Of a DNA stretch of 64,000 bases, positions 7,835 to 16,653 are shown piece after piece. The stretch comes from Clostridium tetanomorphum (lineage in GTDB: Bacteria > Bacillota > Clostridia > Clostridiales > Clostridiaceae), in NCBI RefSeq assembly GCF_017873215.1, contig NZ_JAGGKA010000009.1, positions 1-64,000 of the forward strand. The letters run 5' to 3'. Position 1 is the stretch's first letter. Each line of letters opens with the position of its first letter. The notes beneath the pieces were generated by a model that saw only the letters and a program-made list of their open reading frames with translations, did no database searches and had not been told where the DNA came from. The position numbers were made by a program, and so were the translations under genes.

Positions 7835-8857
7835 TTATTTCTTTAATTTTTCATTGTAAAATTTGATAGCTTCATTTACTCCATTAGTTACAGCATTGCT
7901 GCTTATAGTAGCTCCTGTTACTGCTTCTATTTCATTTTCTAGTTTTGGTTTTTCTTTTACAGATTCAAGAGTTTTATCTACAGATTTGTCTTTATACTTA
8001 TTAGTAAATTCATCCTTCAATATTATATCTCCTAAACCCTCTGTTTCTTTCTGTTCCAAAACTTTTATATTAGTGATTTTACCTTTAGTAGATATTCCAA
8101 CCATAGTTTTAATTTCATCTACCATTCCTTTAACTGAAGTGGTTATTGCATATCCTATTAATGTTTTATCCTTATATATACCTTTAACTTCCTTAATCTT
8201 TTCATTTCCTTTTATATCTAATGGTTCCATACTATTTCCTTGTGAAATAATATCCTTTGCTTCTATTTCTTTATTTTCAGCTTTAACTTCTTCTCCTAAA
8301 ATCTTTTCTCTATAAAATTCTATAGCTTTGTTGACTCCTGAAGATACTGCTGCTGAAGTTATTGTAGCTCCTGTAACCACCTCCACTTGGTTATCCTTTG
8401 TTGGAGATGATTTTACTGATTCTATATTTTCTTTTATAGACTTATTTTTAAATCTTCCCATAAAACTTTCTTTTTCCACAATATCTCCTATACCTGGAGT
8501 TTCTGAATGTGATACTACTTTAAGCCCTCCAATGGTACCATCTTTACATATTCCAACAGTCATCTTTATAAGTCCTCCCATACCTTTGGGAGTAACCATT
8601 ATAGCATGGCCACAAACATCTCCATCTTCATAAGCTTCATATGCCCCAGTAATAATATCCTCCTCATTAAATACAATATCCATTTCTTTCACATCTGTAG
8701 CTTTGTATTTTGGCAATATAACACTTAATTGCAAACTCTCCATTTTTTCTCTAGCAACTATAACATCTTTTGTATTATTGTTTGTAATAGCTAAAATCAA
8801 TGCACAAATTGCAGTTATTGAAAACAATACAATAGTCCCTTTTAATGTTTTATTCAC
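7835..8857 (-). CDS. Membrane-anchored protein with two FMN-binding domains
   Basis: A 340-residue protein with one N-terminal membrane helix (about residues 7-25) and two tandem FMN_bind domains of the RnfG/NqrC type. Each ends in the motif that takes covalently attached FMN by a threonine ester: VTGATITSAAVSSGV near residues 162-176 and VTGATISSNAVTNGV near 315-329. Both repeats also share a Gly-rich start (GLIKMTVGI and DEIKTMVGI). It should sit outside the cell and pass electrons. A second FMN-binding lipoprotein is encoded upstream on the same strand, but a hairpin separates them. No other Rnf subunits are nearby, so this is not an Rnf operon. The internal duplication is clear; the electron partner is unknown. 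Confidence 0.88.
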   Translation of the reverse strand: MNKTLKGTIVLFSITAICALILAITNNNTKDVIVAREKMESLQLSVILPKYKATDVKEMDIVFNEEDIITGAYEAYEDGDVCGHAIMVTPKGMGGLIKMTVGICKDGTIGGLKVVSHSETPGIGDIVEKESFMGRFKNKSIKENIESVKSSPTKDNQVEVVTGATITSAAVSSGVNKAIEFYREKILGEEVKAENKEIEAKDIISQGNSMEPLDIKGNEKIKEVKGIYKDKTLIGYAITTSVKGMVDEIKTMVGISTKGKITNIKVLEQKETEGLGDIILKDEFTNKYKDKSVDKTLESVKEKPKLENEIEAVTGATISSNAVTNGVNEAIKFYNEKLKK

Positions 8858-8910
8858 TTAGCTGTCCTCCTTTCTATTTTCCAAAATTTTCTGTATTTTA
8901 AGAATATAAA

Positions 8911-8934
8911 GGGACTTTATTTTGTTAAAGTCCC
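8911..8934 (-). terminator. Hairpin between the two FMN-binding genes
   Basis: GGGACTTTA (8911-8919) pairs with TAAAGTCCC (8926-8934). On the minus strand it is followed by TTTATATT. It lies after the FMN-binding lipoprotein gene and before the two-domain gene, so it is a terminator or attenuator. Confidence 0.65.
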
Positions 8935-8954
8935 TCATATTATTACATAATTCT

Positions 8955-9452
8955 TTATTCTTTTAATTCAACTACAGCTTCCTTTGTATCTCCTTTTTTA
9001 GCCTTTTCTAATGCAGCTTTGGCCAAATTTTTAAAGTTTTTTGTTGAAGTTGTAGCTCCTGATATAGCATCAACTTTGTCAACTTCTTGTTTATCAACAA
9101 GATCTTTTTCTAACTTAGGACAAAATTCATTTGGTGCTGTCTTAGAAATAGGTTTCATTTTTTCATTATATTCTTTGTCTTCTGATTTTCTCTTATTATC
9201 TTTATTTAAATAATCAAAATCTACACTGGCAATTTTGCCATCTTTTATTTCAACTTCTACAAAAGCTTTCCATCCATGATTATCAAGTTTATTATAAGTA
9301 GCTTTATACTTTCCATCTTTATACTCTGCAGCTGTTTTTGTATCTTTTGTTTTATCTGCTGATGTATTTGTATCTTTATTTGAACTTCCACATCCAGCTA
9401 ATAAGGATAGAGATAGAATAGATGTTAGCACAACACTTAATACTTTCTTCAT
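8955..9452 (-). CDS. FMN-binding domain lipoprotein
   Basis: A 165-residue secreted lipoprotein. The signal peptide ends in the lipobox LLAG-C, with Cys21 as the lipidated residue, followed by a Ser/Thr/Lys linker. The mature part is one FMN_bind domain: DGKYKATYNKLDNHGWKAF, then EVEIKDGKIASVDFDY, with the attachment motif DAISGATTSTKNF near residues 130-142. The fold accepts flavin covalently at the Thr of SGATT. In Gram-positives such lipoproteins act in extracellular electron transfer (PplA-like) or flavin transfer chains. The neighbouring two-domain FMN protein suggests related roles. No flavin transferase (ApbE) is seen in the window. Confidence 0.9.
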   Translation of the reverse strand: MKKVLSVVLTSILSLSLLAGCGSSNKDTNTSADKTKDTKTAAEYKDGKYKATYNKLDNHGWKAFVEVEIKDGKIASVDFDYLNKDNKRKSEDKEYNEKMKPISKTAPNEFCPKLEKDLVDKQEVDKVDAISGATTSTKNFKNLAKAALEKAKKGDTKEAVVELKE

Positions 9453-9598
9453 TAGAACTCCCCCTTAAAATTTTATATTAATTTCTATTACAATTTTATG
9501 TTAATATATTATCAGAATAGTGTCAATATAAAATCATTTTATTTAATACAATATTCTAAAAAAAGAACAATATCATTCAATAGTTATAAAAAAATAAA

Positions 9599-9656
9599 GG
9601 GACTATATCAAAATAAAAACATAATAAAACCATTTTCATACAGTTCCTTTACAATT
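9599..9656 (-). terminator. Weak imperfect hairpin after ribH
   Basis: AAAGGGACT-TAT near 9591-9604 can pair imperfectly with ATA-AGTTCCTTT near 9640-9653 downstream of the ribH stop. It may end the rib operon, but the stem is broken and the loop is long. Confidence 0.3.
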
Positions 9657-9677
9657 AGAATTTAAAAAATTCCAAAA

Positions 9678-10139
9678 TTATAATTCTTTTATTAAATTTG
9701 CCATTTCAATAGCAGTTACTGCTGCTTCATATCCTTTATTACCTGATTTTGTTCCTGCTCTCTCAATAGCCTGCTCAATATTTTCCGTAGTAAGTACTCC
9801 AAATATTATTGGTACTTCTTCATCTAAAGTTACCTTTGCTATCCCTTTAGTTACTTCTGCTGCAACAAGTTCATAATGTGATGTAGCACCTCTTATAACT
9901 GCTCCTAAACATATAACTCCATCATATTTTTTAGACTTTGCCATTTTCTTAGCTATAAGAGGTATTTCAAAAGCACCTGGTACCCAAGCAACTTCTATAT
10001 CTTCTTCTTTTACACCATGTCTTTTAAATCCATCTAAAGCTCCGCTTAAAAGTTTACTTCCAATAAATTCATTAAATCTTCCTATTACTACACCAAACTT
10101 TAAACCTTCTGCTATTAAATTTCCTTCATACATTTTCAT
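9678..10139 (-). CDS. ribH: 6,7-dimethyl-8-ribityllumazine synthase
   Basis: Condenses 5-amino-6-ribitylaminouracil with dihydroxybutanone phosphate to give the lumazine precursor of riboflavin. The length of 153 residues is standard. Recognisable are [16 protein letters not shown] at the N-terminus, [29 protein letters not shown] (substrate loop with the catalytic His) and [16 protein letters not shown]. It is the last gene of the rib operon, 33 bases after ribBA, and assembles as a 60-mer shell in the family. Regulation comes from the FMN riboswitch upstream of ribD. Confidence 0.97.
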   Translation of the reverse strand: MKMYEGNLIAEGLKFGVVIGRFNEFIGSKLLSGALDGFKRHGVKEEDIEVAWVPGAFEIPLIAKKMAKSKKYDGVICLGAVIRGATSHYELVAAEVTKGIAKVTLDEEVPIIFGVLTTENIEQAIERAGTKSGNKGYEAAVTAIEMANLIKEL

Positions 10140-10172
10140 TTTAAATTCCTCCTAAAATTTCTATTTCATTAA

Positions 10173-11381
10173 TTATTCATTATCTAGATTTAATAAATGT
10201 CCCATTTTTTCTTTTTTAGTTTTCAAATAGAATTCACTTTCTTCATGAGCATATATTTCTATTGGAACTCTATCTACTATTTCTATGCCATAACCTGAAA
10301 GTCCAGATACTTTTTTAGGATTGTTAGTCATAAGTTTAACTTGTTTAATTCCTAAGTCTGCAAGTATTTGAGCACCTATTCCATAATCTCTTAAGTCTGG
10401 TGGAAAACCTAAAGCTATATTAGCTTCAACTGTATCCATTCCCTTATCTTGAAGGGCATAAGCCTTTAGCTTATTTATCAGTCCTATACCTCTTCCCTCT
10501 TGTCTCATATATACTAAAACTCCTCTTCCTTCATCACTTATGGCTTTCATAGCTGCTGCATATTGATCACCACAATCGCACCTTATGGAACCTAGCGCGT
10601 CTCCTGTGAGACATTCTGAATGCATTCTAACAAGTACTGGTTCTTTAGTATTTATATCTCCTTTTACTAAAGCAACATGGTGTTCTTCATTTAGTTTATT
10701 TACATAGCCATATACCATAAAGTCACCATATTTTGTAGGCATCTTTGCCTCTACTACTCTTTCTATTAAAGATTCATTCTTTCTTCTATAAGAAATAAGA
10801 TCTGCTATAGTTATTATTTTTAAATTATGTTCTTTTACATATTCCATAAGCTGTGGAATCCTTGCCATAGTTCCATCTTCATTCATAATTTCACAAATTA
10901 CTCCTGCTGGGTAAAATCCAGCTAATCTTGCTAAATCTACTGAAGCCTCTGTATGACCAGCTCTTTTTAATACTCCACCTTCCTTTGCTTCCAATGGAAA
11001 TATATGTCCTGGTCTTTTAAAATCACTTTCTGTTGCTTCTGAATCTAAGACCTTGTTTATAGTTGCAGCTCTTTCAAAGGCTGAGATACCTGTTGTTGTT
11101 TCCTTTGCATCTATAGATACTGTAAAAGCTGTACAATTAGAATCTGTATTTACATCTACCATCTGATATATATTTAACTGTTTTAATCTTTCTTTTATTA
11201 CAGGCATACATATAAGTCCTCTTCCATACTTAGCCATAAAATTTATAGCCTCTGGTGTTACCTTCTCTGCTGCAATTATTAAGTCTCCTTCATTTTCTCT
11301 ATCTTCATCATCTACTACAACTACCATTTTTCCTTCTTTTATATCTATAATAGCTTCTTCAATAGTATTAAACTTAAACAT
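10173..11381 (-). CDS. ribBA: Bifunctional DHBP synthase / GTP cyclohydrolase II
   Basis: Provides both inputs of riboflavin synthesis. The N-terminal domain (about 1-205) makes 3,4-dihydroxy-2-butanone 4-phosphate, with [12 protein letters not shown] as the acidic metal loop and [16 protein letters not shown] as substrate site. The C-terminal domain (206-402) is GTP cyclohydrolase II, with the zinc cysteines in [20 protein letters not shown] and the loop RQEGRGIGL. An in-frame GTG lies four codons upstream, but the GGGTGG ribosome site overlaps it, so the ATG at 11381 is the start. It sits between ribE and ribH. Confidence 0.97.
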   Translation of the reverse strand: MFKFNTIEEAIIDIKEGKMVVVVDDEDRENEGDLIIAAEKVTPEAINFMAKYGRGLICMPVIKERLKQLNIYQMVDVNTDSNCTAFTVSIDAKETTTGISAFERAATINKVLDSEATESDFKRPGHIFPLEAKEGGVLKRAGHTEASVDLARLAGFYPAGVICEIMNEDGTMARIPQLMEYVKEHNLKIITIADLISYRRKNESLIERVVEAKMPTKYGDFMVYGYVNKLNEEHHVALVKGDINTKEPVLVRMHSECLTGDALGSIRCDCGDQYAAAMKAISDEGRGVLVYMRQEGRGIGLINKLKAYALQDKGMDTVEANIALGFPPDLRDYGIGAQILADLGIKQVKLMTNNPKKVSGLSGYGIEIVDRVPIEIYAHEESEFYLKTKKEKMGHLLNLDNE

Positions 11382-11436
11382 ACTAATTACCACCCTTTGT
11401 TATTTTTTTAATCATTCCATAAATTAATTAAATATA

Positions 11437-12087
11437 TTACATAAATCCATGCTCAGCTAAAAAATTAAAATCTATATTACTTTTACCTTCTTCTTTTTTA
11501 TTAAAAGCTAATAATTTTTCTACATACTTTCCAATAATATCGCATTCCAAATTGACTTTATCTCCTACTTTCTTATGTAAGAGAGTTGTTCCTTCCCCAG
11601 TATGAGGTATTATAGATACTTTAAATATATGTTCATCTACATAAGCTACGGTCAAACTTACTCCATCTATAGTAATGGAACCTTTAGGAATAATATATTT
11701 TAAAATATTACTTTCTCCTTCTATTGAAATCCAAACTGCATTATCGTCTTTTTTAAACTCTTTTATATTTCCTGTTCCATCTATATGACCACTTACTATA
11801 TGTCCTCCTAGTCTATCAGAAAGTCTTAATGCTCTTTCTAAATTAACTCTGCTTCCTATAGATAGGTTATTTAAACCGCTTTTTCTCATAGTTTCTGGCA
11901 TAACATCTACAGTAAAACTATCCTTAGTAAACTTAGTAACTGTAAGACAAACTCCATTGGTAGCTATACTGTCTCCTAATTTTACATCTTCTAATATTTT
12001 TTTAGCCTCTATAGTAATACTAGCTGATTCTGCTCCTTTACTTATGTTCTTAATTATTCCTATTTCTTCTACAATACCAGTAAACAA
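11437..12087 (-). CDS. ribE: Riboflavin synthase alpha chain
   Basis: Dismutates two 6,7-dimethyl-8-ribityllumazine molecules to riboflavin. The 216-residue protein has the typical two lumazine-binding repeats, starting MFTGIVEEIG and IDGTGNIKEF, each with its GDSIATNGVCLTV or GSITIDGVSLTV segment. The order ribD-ribE-ribBA-ribH is the usual Firmicute one. It is separated from ribD by a 148-base spacer that holds a palindromic repeat, so it may have acquired extra sequence between operon genes. Confidence 0.97.
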   Translation of the reverse strand: MFTGIVEEIGIIKNISKGAESASITIEAKKILEDVKLGDSIATNGVCLTVTKFTKDSFTVDVMPETMRKSGLNNLSIGSRVNLERALRLSDRLGGHIVSGHIDGTGNIKEFKKDDNAVWISIEGESNILKYIIPKGSITIDGVSLTVAYVDEHIFKVSIIPHTGEGTTLLHKKVGDKVNLECDIIGKYVEKLLAFNKKEEGKSNIDFNFLAEHGFM

Positions 12088-12107
12088 AACGTCACCACCT
12101 TTTTTAT

Positions 12108-12267
12108 TCAGAGTACAAATTACAGAGTATAGAGTACAGATGTTTTATGCTATTTCTTACTTTTTGCTCTTTTCATACTCTATTGTCTTCTCTCTACTAT
12201 CTTAGCTACTTACTTTTCACTCTTCTGTCTCTTCTCTATACTCTGTTATCTGTCATCTGTGATCTGG
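12108..12267. repeat. Palindromic CAGAGTACAGA repeat, copy 1
   Basis: Between ribE and ribD the plus strand reads TTCAGAGTACAAATTACAG, then AGTATAGAGTACAGATG. About 100 bases on, the complementary pattern appears (CTCTATACTCTGTTATCTG and CATCTGTGATCTG). The two sides can fold into a long imperfect hairpin. The same words appear at 54026-54110. The right arm covers the last ~10 codons of ribD. Confidence 0.65.
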
Positions 12268-13348
12268 CTAAATTTCCTTCAATTAAAATATCATTATCAA
12301 ATCTAGTTATATTTATATCTTTTAAATTTATACAATCCTTTATATATTCTATTCCTTCTCCTCCTACTGGAGTTTTAGCTTTTATTCCACCTATTATTTT
12401 AGGTGCTATGAAGCTCATGACTTTATCTACTATGCCTTCCTTTAATGCAGAATAATTTAAAGTGCTTCCTCCTTCTAAAAGAACACTATCTATTTTCATT
12501 TCTCCTAATTTCAACATAAGATAGTTTAAATCTACTTTATTCTCTTTTATAGGTGATACTATTATCTCTCCACCTATGTGTTGTATTTCTTTAATTTTAT
12601 CCTTATTTGCCTTTTCTGTAGTAACAATTATTATTCTACCTTCTTCTTTGAAGATTTTAGAATCAAGTGGTATTCTAGCACTACTATCTACTATAACTCT
12701 TACCGGATTCTTCCCTTGTAAATCCTTAATCCTAGTAGTTAAACTTGGATTATCTTTTATCACTGTATCTACTCCAACCATAATTGCCGAGACTCTATGT
12801 CTAATATGATGTACATATTCTCTTGATTTTTCATTAGTTATCCATTTAGAATCACCATTTACTGTGGCAATCTTACCATCTAAAGTGGATGCAGTTTTCA
12901 TTATGCAAAATGGCCTTTTAGTAGTTATATATTTTATAAATATTTCATTCAGCTTTTTAGCCTCTTCTTCTAACAATCCTACTTCTACTTCTATGCCATT
13001 ATTTCTTAATATTTCCATTCCCTTTCCTGAAACTAATGGATTAGGATCTAACATAGCTACTATAACCTTTTTTATGCCTTTTTCTACAATAGCTTTTGCA
13101 CAAGGAGGAGTTTTTCCATAATGAGAACAAGGTTCCAAAGTAACATACATTGAAGCTCCCTTTACATCCTCTTGAGCACTATTAAATGCATTTATTTCAG
13201 CATGAGCTCCTCCATATATTTTGTGATATCCTTCTCCTAATATTTTTCCATCCTTTAATATCACTGCTCCTACTAAAGGATTAGGATTTACATATCCTAT
13301 TCCTCCTTTAGCTAACTCCAAAGCTCTTTTCATATACCTTTCTTCCAC
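12236..13348 (-). CDS. ribD: Diaminohydroxyphosphoribosylaminopyrimidine deaminase / reductase
   Basis: The first gene of the rib operon. The N-terminal deaminase domain (1-145) has the zinc site GGAHAEINA and EPCSHYGKTPPC. The C-terminal domain (about 146-360) is the NADPH-dependent 5-amino-6-(5-phosphoribosylamino)uracil reductase, with KTASTLDGKIAT, VGVDTVIKDNPSLTTR and LLEGGSTLNYSAL. The last 11 or so residues (LARSQMTDNRV) do not look like the family and are encoded by the right arm of a CAGAGTACAGA-type repeat, so the original stop was probably replaced by an inserted element. The enzyme should still be complete. Confidence 0.96.
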   Translation of the reverse strand: MEERYMKRALELAKGGIGYVNPNPLVGAVILKDGKILGEGYHKIYGGAHAEINAFNSAQEDVKGASMYVTLEPCSHYGKTPPCAKAIVEKGIKKVIVAMLDPNPLVSGKGMEILRNNGIEVEVGLLEEEAKKLNEIFIKYITTKRPFCIMKTASTLDGKIATVNGDSKWITNEKSREYVHHIRHRVSAIMVGVDTVIKDNPSLTTRIKDLQGKNPVRVIVDSSARIPLDSKIFKEEGRIIIVTTEKANKDKIKEIQHIGGEIIVSPIKENKVDLNYLMLKLGEMKIDSVLLEGGSTLNYSALKEGIVDKVMSFIAPKIIGGIKAKTPVGGEGIEYIKDCINLKDINITRFDNDILIEGNLARSQMTDNRV

Positions 13349-13427
13349 TTTAATTCATCTCCCATATTATAATTTGCCCTTCAGAAAAAATTTAAATGTG
13401 GAATTATATACTAAAAAGCATATAAAA

Positions 13428-13453
13428 AAACCCTGAAACTTATTTCAGGGTTT
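13428..13453 (-). terminator. FMN-riboswitch-controlled terminator
   Basis: AAACCCTGAAA (13428-13438) and TTTCAGGGTTT (13443-13453) form an 11-base stem with a four-base loop. On the minus strand it is followed by a U run (plus A run 13424-13430). It lies between the FMN aptamer and the ribD start. On the minus strand its 5' arm, AAACCCTGAAA, could instead pair with the aptamer's own TTCAGGGTTT, which suggests the antiterminator. Confidence 0.88.
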
Positions 13454-13617
13454 AAATTACAAACTTGAAAAATTACAACGTAATTCTTAGTGAGCAGTTC
13501 AAAGTAAAAATTCAAAAAAGTTTTTTCCTACACTAGAAAAACTTTAATTAAAAATTTTTCAAATACTGTATACTTTTTTATCTGCACTCTAAAAATTGTC
13601 AAGTAATTTTTTCACGC

Positions 13618-13730
13618 TTTCCTTCTTTCATCCAGACTTTAACTGTCGGCCCTGGAATTTCACCAGATCTGCCTTTCGGCTGGCGGGCTTTACCGCCGGC
13701 ATGGAATTTCACCAAACCCTGAAGGACGAA
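13618..13730 (-). ncRNA. FMN riboswitch (RFN element)
   Basis: The minus strand carries the conserved RFN core in order: TCCTTCAGGG, GGTGAAATTCC, ATGCCGGCGGTAAAGC, CCCGCCAGCC, GGTGAAATTCCAGGGCCGAC, AGTTAAAGTCTGGATG, GAAAGAAGG. The outer strands TCCTTC and GAAGGA form P1. It lies about 270 bases upstream of the ribD start, with a terminator in between, so FMN binding should switch off the whole rib operon. Confidence 0.96.
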
Positions 13731-13753
13731 TAATATTTATTTTTTACAGCTTA

Positions 13754-13782
13754 AGAATATCACTTTTTATTTTTTATGTCAA
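13754..13782 (-). promoter_or_regulatory. SigA-type promoter of the rib operon
   Basis: On the minus strand TTGACA (13777-13782) and TATTCT (13754-13759) are spaced by 17 bases. Transcription would begin shortly before the FMN aptamer. Confidence 0.7.
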
Positions 13783-13827
13783 TTATGTTTTTTGAAAATT
13801 TATATTTATACAAAATTTAGCATAACA

Positions 13828-13856
13828 TTGACATATAAAGTCTAAATATATAGAAT
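13828..13856 (+). promoter_or_regulatory. SigA-type promoter of the M20/DUF3100 operon
   Basis: TTGACA (13828-13833) and TAGAAT (13851-13856) are separated by 17 bases, divergent from the rib promoter and about 120 bases before the M20 peptidase start. No clear sigma-54 (-24/-12) site was found here. Confidence 0.6.
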
Positions 13857-13981
13857 ATATTTAGTGAATTTTATAAAAACACTTGTTTTTAAATGAAAGA
13901 CACTGATTTTTAAGATATTACTATCATTTATATAATATTAAATACATTATTTATTTAAATATAAAAAGGTTGGTGGAAAAA

Positions 13982-15304
13982 ATGACTATAGACGAGTTAA
14001 AAAACTTAGTTTGTAAAACTATTGATGACAATTCAGACAAACTTATTTCTTTAGCTAAAAATTTAGAAAGTACCCCTGAATTAGGTTTTAAAGAAGAAAA
14101 AACTGCTGAAAAAGTTTGTAACTTCTTTAAGGAATTAAATTTAACCTATAAAGATAAACTTGCTTTAACTGGAGTAAAGGCAAAGCTCAAAGAACATTCA
14201 TCTGGACCTAATGTAGCTATACTAGGAGAGTTAGATGGAGTTATATGTTTTGATAGTGAAATTGCTAATAAGGAAACTGGTGCATCCCATACCTGTGGCC
14301 ATAATCTTCAAATAACTACTATGCTGGGAGCTGCTCTTGGGCTAAAATTATCAGGTATTGAAAATGAACTAAAAGGTAATGTTACCTTTATGGGTGTACC
14401 TGCAGAGGAATACATAGAAATTGAATATAGACAAAAATTAAGAGAAGAAGGTAAGCTTCATTTCTTAGCAGGAAAACAAGAACTTATATACAGAGGTGAA
14501 TTAGATGATGTAGATATCGCTATGATGATGCATTCTCTAAAAGATTGTCCAGAACCTACTGTGGCAATAGGTGAAACTAGTAATGGTTTCTTAGGTAAAA
14601 CTATACAATATATAGGACAAGCTGCTCACGCCGCAGAAGCTCCACATAGTGGAATAAATGCCTTAAATGCTGCTATGCTTGGTATTATGGGCATAAATGC
14701 TTTAAGAGAAACTTTTAGAGATGAAGATTCTATAAGAGTTCATCCTATCATTACAAAAGGTGGCGATACTGTAAACAGTGTTCCTTCAGATGTAAGAATG
14801 GAGAGTTACGTTAGAGCTAATAATGTGAAGGCTATGAAATTAACAAATGAAAAAGTAGATAGAGCTTTAATTGCTGGAGGATACGCTATAGGAGCTAAAA
14901 CAATAATAAATACTATTCCTGGTCATCTTCCTTTAAAATGCTCAAAAAATCTTAATAATATTTTTAAAAAAAATAGTAAAAGCTTATTACCTGAAAACAA
15001 AGTATTAGATGCAGGACATTTTGCCGCTTCTACTGATATGGGCGATATCTCAAATCTTATTCCTTCAATCCATCCTTTTATAGGTGGTGTTTCAGGAGCT
15101 TTACATACAAAATATTTTAAAGTAGAAGATTATTATGGAGCTTGTATACTTCCTGCAAAACTAATGGCTATGACTGTAATAGATCTATTATTTAATAATG
15201 CAGAAAATGCCAAAGAAGTTATAGATTCATATACTCCTACTTTTGAAAATAAAGAAGAATATATTAAGTTCTTAGAAGATTGTTTTGAAAGGAAGGTTCA
15301 CTAA
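13982..15304 (+). CDS. M20 family metallopeptidase / amidohydrolase
   Basis: A 440-residue cytoplasmic zinc hydrolase of the M20 group, closest in pattern to amidohydrolases such as AbgB. Metal-site segments are ASHTCGHN (about residues 100-107), GVPAEEY (about 138-144) and MMMHS (about 178-182). The dimerisation part shows GQAAHAAEAPHSGINALNAA. M20 enzymes cleave N-acyl amino acids, dipeptides or aminobenzoyl-glutamate. An in-frame TTG lies four codons upstream, but the purine-rich site before the ATG at 13982 favours the latter. Its stop overlaps the start of the next gene (TAATG), so it is translationally coupled to a DUF3100 membrane protein. The pair suggests uptake followed by cleavage of a small amide; substrate not known. 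Confidence 0.87.
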   Translation: MTIDELKNLVCKTIDDNSDKLISLAKNLESTPELGFKEEKTAEKVCNFFKELNLTYKDKLALTGVKAKLKEHSSGPNVAILGELDGVICFDSEIANKETGASHTCGHNLQITTMLGAALGLKLSGIENELKGNVTFMGVPAEEYIEIEYRQKLREEGKLHFLAGKQELIYRGELDDVDIAMMMHSLKDCPEPTVAIGETSNGFLGKTIQYIGQAAHAAEAPHSGINALNAAMLGIMGINALRETFRDEDSIRVHPIITKGGDTVNSVPSDVRMESYVRANNVKAMKLTNEKVDRALIAGGYAIGAKTIINTIPGHLPLKCSKNLNNIFKKNSKSLLPENKVLDAGHFAASTDMGDISNLIPSIHPFIGGVSGALHTKYFKVEDYYGACILPAKLMAMTVIDLLFNNAENAKEVIDSYTPTFENKEEYIKFLEDCFERKVH

Positions 15305-16125
15305 TGAAAAACTGGAAAAATCATATAATAGTCTTAATCTTGGTTAGTATTGCAGAATTGATCGGCATATTGAAATTTAAATTTGGACCTGGCACTATTG
15401 TTTTATTACCAATGCTTTATGCACTTATAATGGGAGTACTTTTAAGCCCTAAATTTTTAAAAGTTGTAAATGATAAAGATATGAAAGATGCTGGAACTCT
15501 TATTACTATATCTTTAATGCTTTTAATGGCTAGATATGGAACAATGATTGGACCCACTTTACCTAAAATAATAAAGTCCAGTCCTGCTTTAATTCTTCAA
15601 GAATTAGGTAATGTAGGTACTGTTTTTCTTGGTGTACCCCTTGCAGTGATGCTTGGTTTAAAAAGAGAAACTATTGGTGCTGCTCACTCTATTGCTCGTG
15701 AGCCTAATATAGCTTTAATAAGTGATGTATATGGACTTGATGGGCAAGAAGGTCAAGGTGTTATGGGTGTTTATATTTGTGGTACTGTATTTGGAACTGT
15801 TTTTTTTGGAATACTTGCTAGTTTTTGTGCCGCTTATCTTCCTTTGCATCCATATTCTTTAGCAATGGCTTCAGGAGTTGGAAGTGCTAGTATGATGACA
15901 GCTTGTGTAGGTTCTTTAAGTGCTATGTTCCCACAAATGCAAGATACTTTAGCTGCTTTTGGTGCTGCAAGTAATATGCTATCTGGACTAGATGGTCTCT
16001 ATATGTCATTGTGGGTATCCTTACCTTTAACAGAATGGCTTTATAAAAAATCCTATAAATTAAAATATGGAGTGGATGCTCCTGATGTAAAAATATCAAA
16101 AGTAAATCCTTCTAAGGAGGCTTAA
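15304..16125 (+). CDS. DUF3100 family integral membrane protein
   Basis: A 273-residue, very hydrophobic protein with about seven or eight membrane helices. The family is, as I recall, DUF3100, of unknown function and often beside M20 peptidases. Polar conserved-looking stretches lie between helices: GAAHSIAREPNIALISDVYGLDG near residues 125-147, a Gly/Ser-rich ASGVGSASMMTACVGSLSAMFPQ near 194-216 and ASNMLSGLDGLYMSL near 226-240, as expected for a substrate path. The last 30 residues are hydrophilic. It starts in overlap with the M20 gene and is followed two bases later by another membrane protein, so the three form one operon. A solute transporter is the natural guess. Confidence 0.75.
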   Translation: MKNWKNHIIVLILVSIAELIGILKFKFGPGTIVLLPMLYALIMGVLLSPKFLKVVNDKDMKDAGTLITISLMLLMARYGTMIGPTLPKIIKSSPALILQELGNVGTVFLGVPLAVMLGLKRETIGAAHSIAREPNIALISDVYGLDGQEGQGVMGVYICGTVFGTVFFGILASFCAAYLPLHPYSLAMASGVGSASMMTACVGSLSAMFPQMQDTLAAFGAASNMLSGLDGLYMSLWVSLPLTEWLYKKSYKLKYGVDAPDVKISKVNPSKEA

Positions 16126-16127
16126 AT

Positions 16128-16574
16128 ATGAAAATTAAAGATTCTTTTTTTATATTAGTTCTAATAGGAATTCTGTCATTAATTGGAAATATGGTTGGTC
16201 CTAAAAATAATATTTTTGAAGCTATACCTGGAATGATTATATTGGTTGCTATAGCTCTAGGAGGGATTTTACTAGCTAAAGTTATACCTGGTAAAATTCC
16301 AGCAGTTGCATATATAGTTACTTTAGGCTGTATTCTTACTTATCCTGGAGTTCCTGGTGCTGCTACTATTTCAAAATATATTGCAAAGGTGGACTTTTTA
16401 GCTCTTACCACTCCTATTCTTGCATATGTGGGAATATCTCTTGGTAAAGACTTAGATACATTTAAAAAATCTGGTTGGAGAATTATAGTTCTTTCCTGTT
16501 TTGTATTTACAGGAACCTATATAGGTTCTGCTATAATAGCTCAATTAATCTTAAAAGCTTTAGGTCAAATATAA
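16128..16574 (+). CDS. Small four- or five-helix membrane protein, partner of the DUF3100 protein
   Basis: A 148-residue protein made almost wholly of membrane helices, with no named family that I recognise. Motif-like features are GPKNNIFEAIPGMIIL near residues 24-39, AKVIPGKIPAVAYIVTLG near 50-67, and YVGISLGKDLDTFKKSGWR near 101-119. The last has a charged loop like that in half-transporters of the LrgB/CidB or keto-acid permease sort. It begins two bases after the DUF3100 gene with GGAGG in front, so the two are made together and may form a two-part transporter. Ends at a convergent terminator. Confidence 0.7.
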   Translation: MKIKDSFFILVLIGILSLIGNMVGPKNNIFEAIPGMIILVAIALGGILLAKVIPGKIPAVAYIVTLGCILTYPGVPGAATISKYIAKVDFLALTTPILAYVGISLGKDLDTFKKSGWRIIVLSCFVFTGTYIGSAIIAQLILKALGQI

Positions 16575-16599
16575 AAAACTTATTTTTTATTACATAAGT

Positions 16600-16634
16600 A
16601 TAGCTGTCCATAGCATTAAAATATGGATGGCTAT
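16600..16634. terminator. Convergent terminator
   Basis: ATAGCTGTCCATA (16600-16612) can pair with TATGGATGGCTAT (16622-16634), one G-T pair. It lies between the plus-strand membrane operon and the minus-strand sigma-54 activator. Confidence 0.7.
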
Positions 16635-16653
16635 ATTTATGCAATCATTAAGT

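Noticed and set aside
13800..13981. A sigma-54 promoter before the M20 operon
   Set aside because: I searched for TGGCAC-N5-TTGC forms and found only a sigma-A-like pair (TTGACA/TAGAAT). The link to the sigma-54 activator stays open.
13970..13982. Start of the M20 gene at TTG 13970
   Set aside because: The purine-rich site sits on top of the TTG, so the ATG at 13982 is better.
15390..15406. TGGCAC followed by TTTTA, like a sigma-54 promoter
   Set aside because: It lies inside the DUF3100 gene and lacks the GC of the -12 box at the correct spacing.
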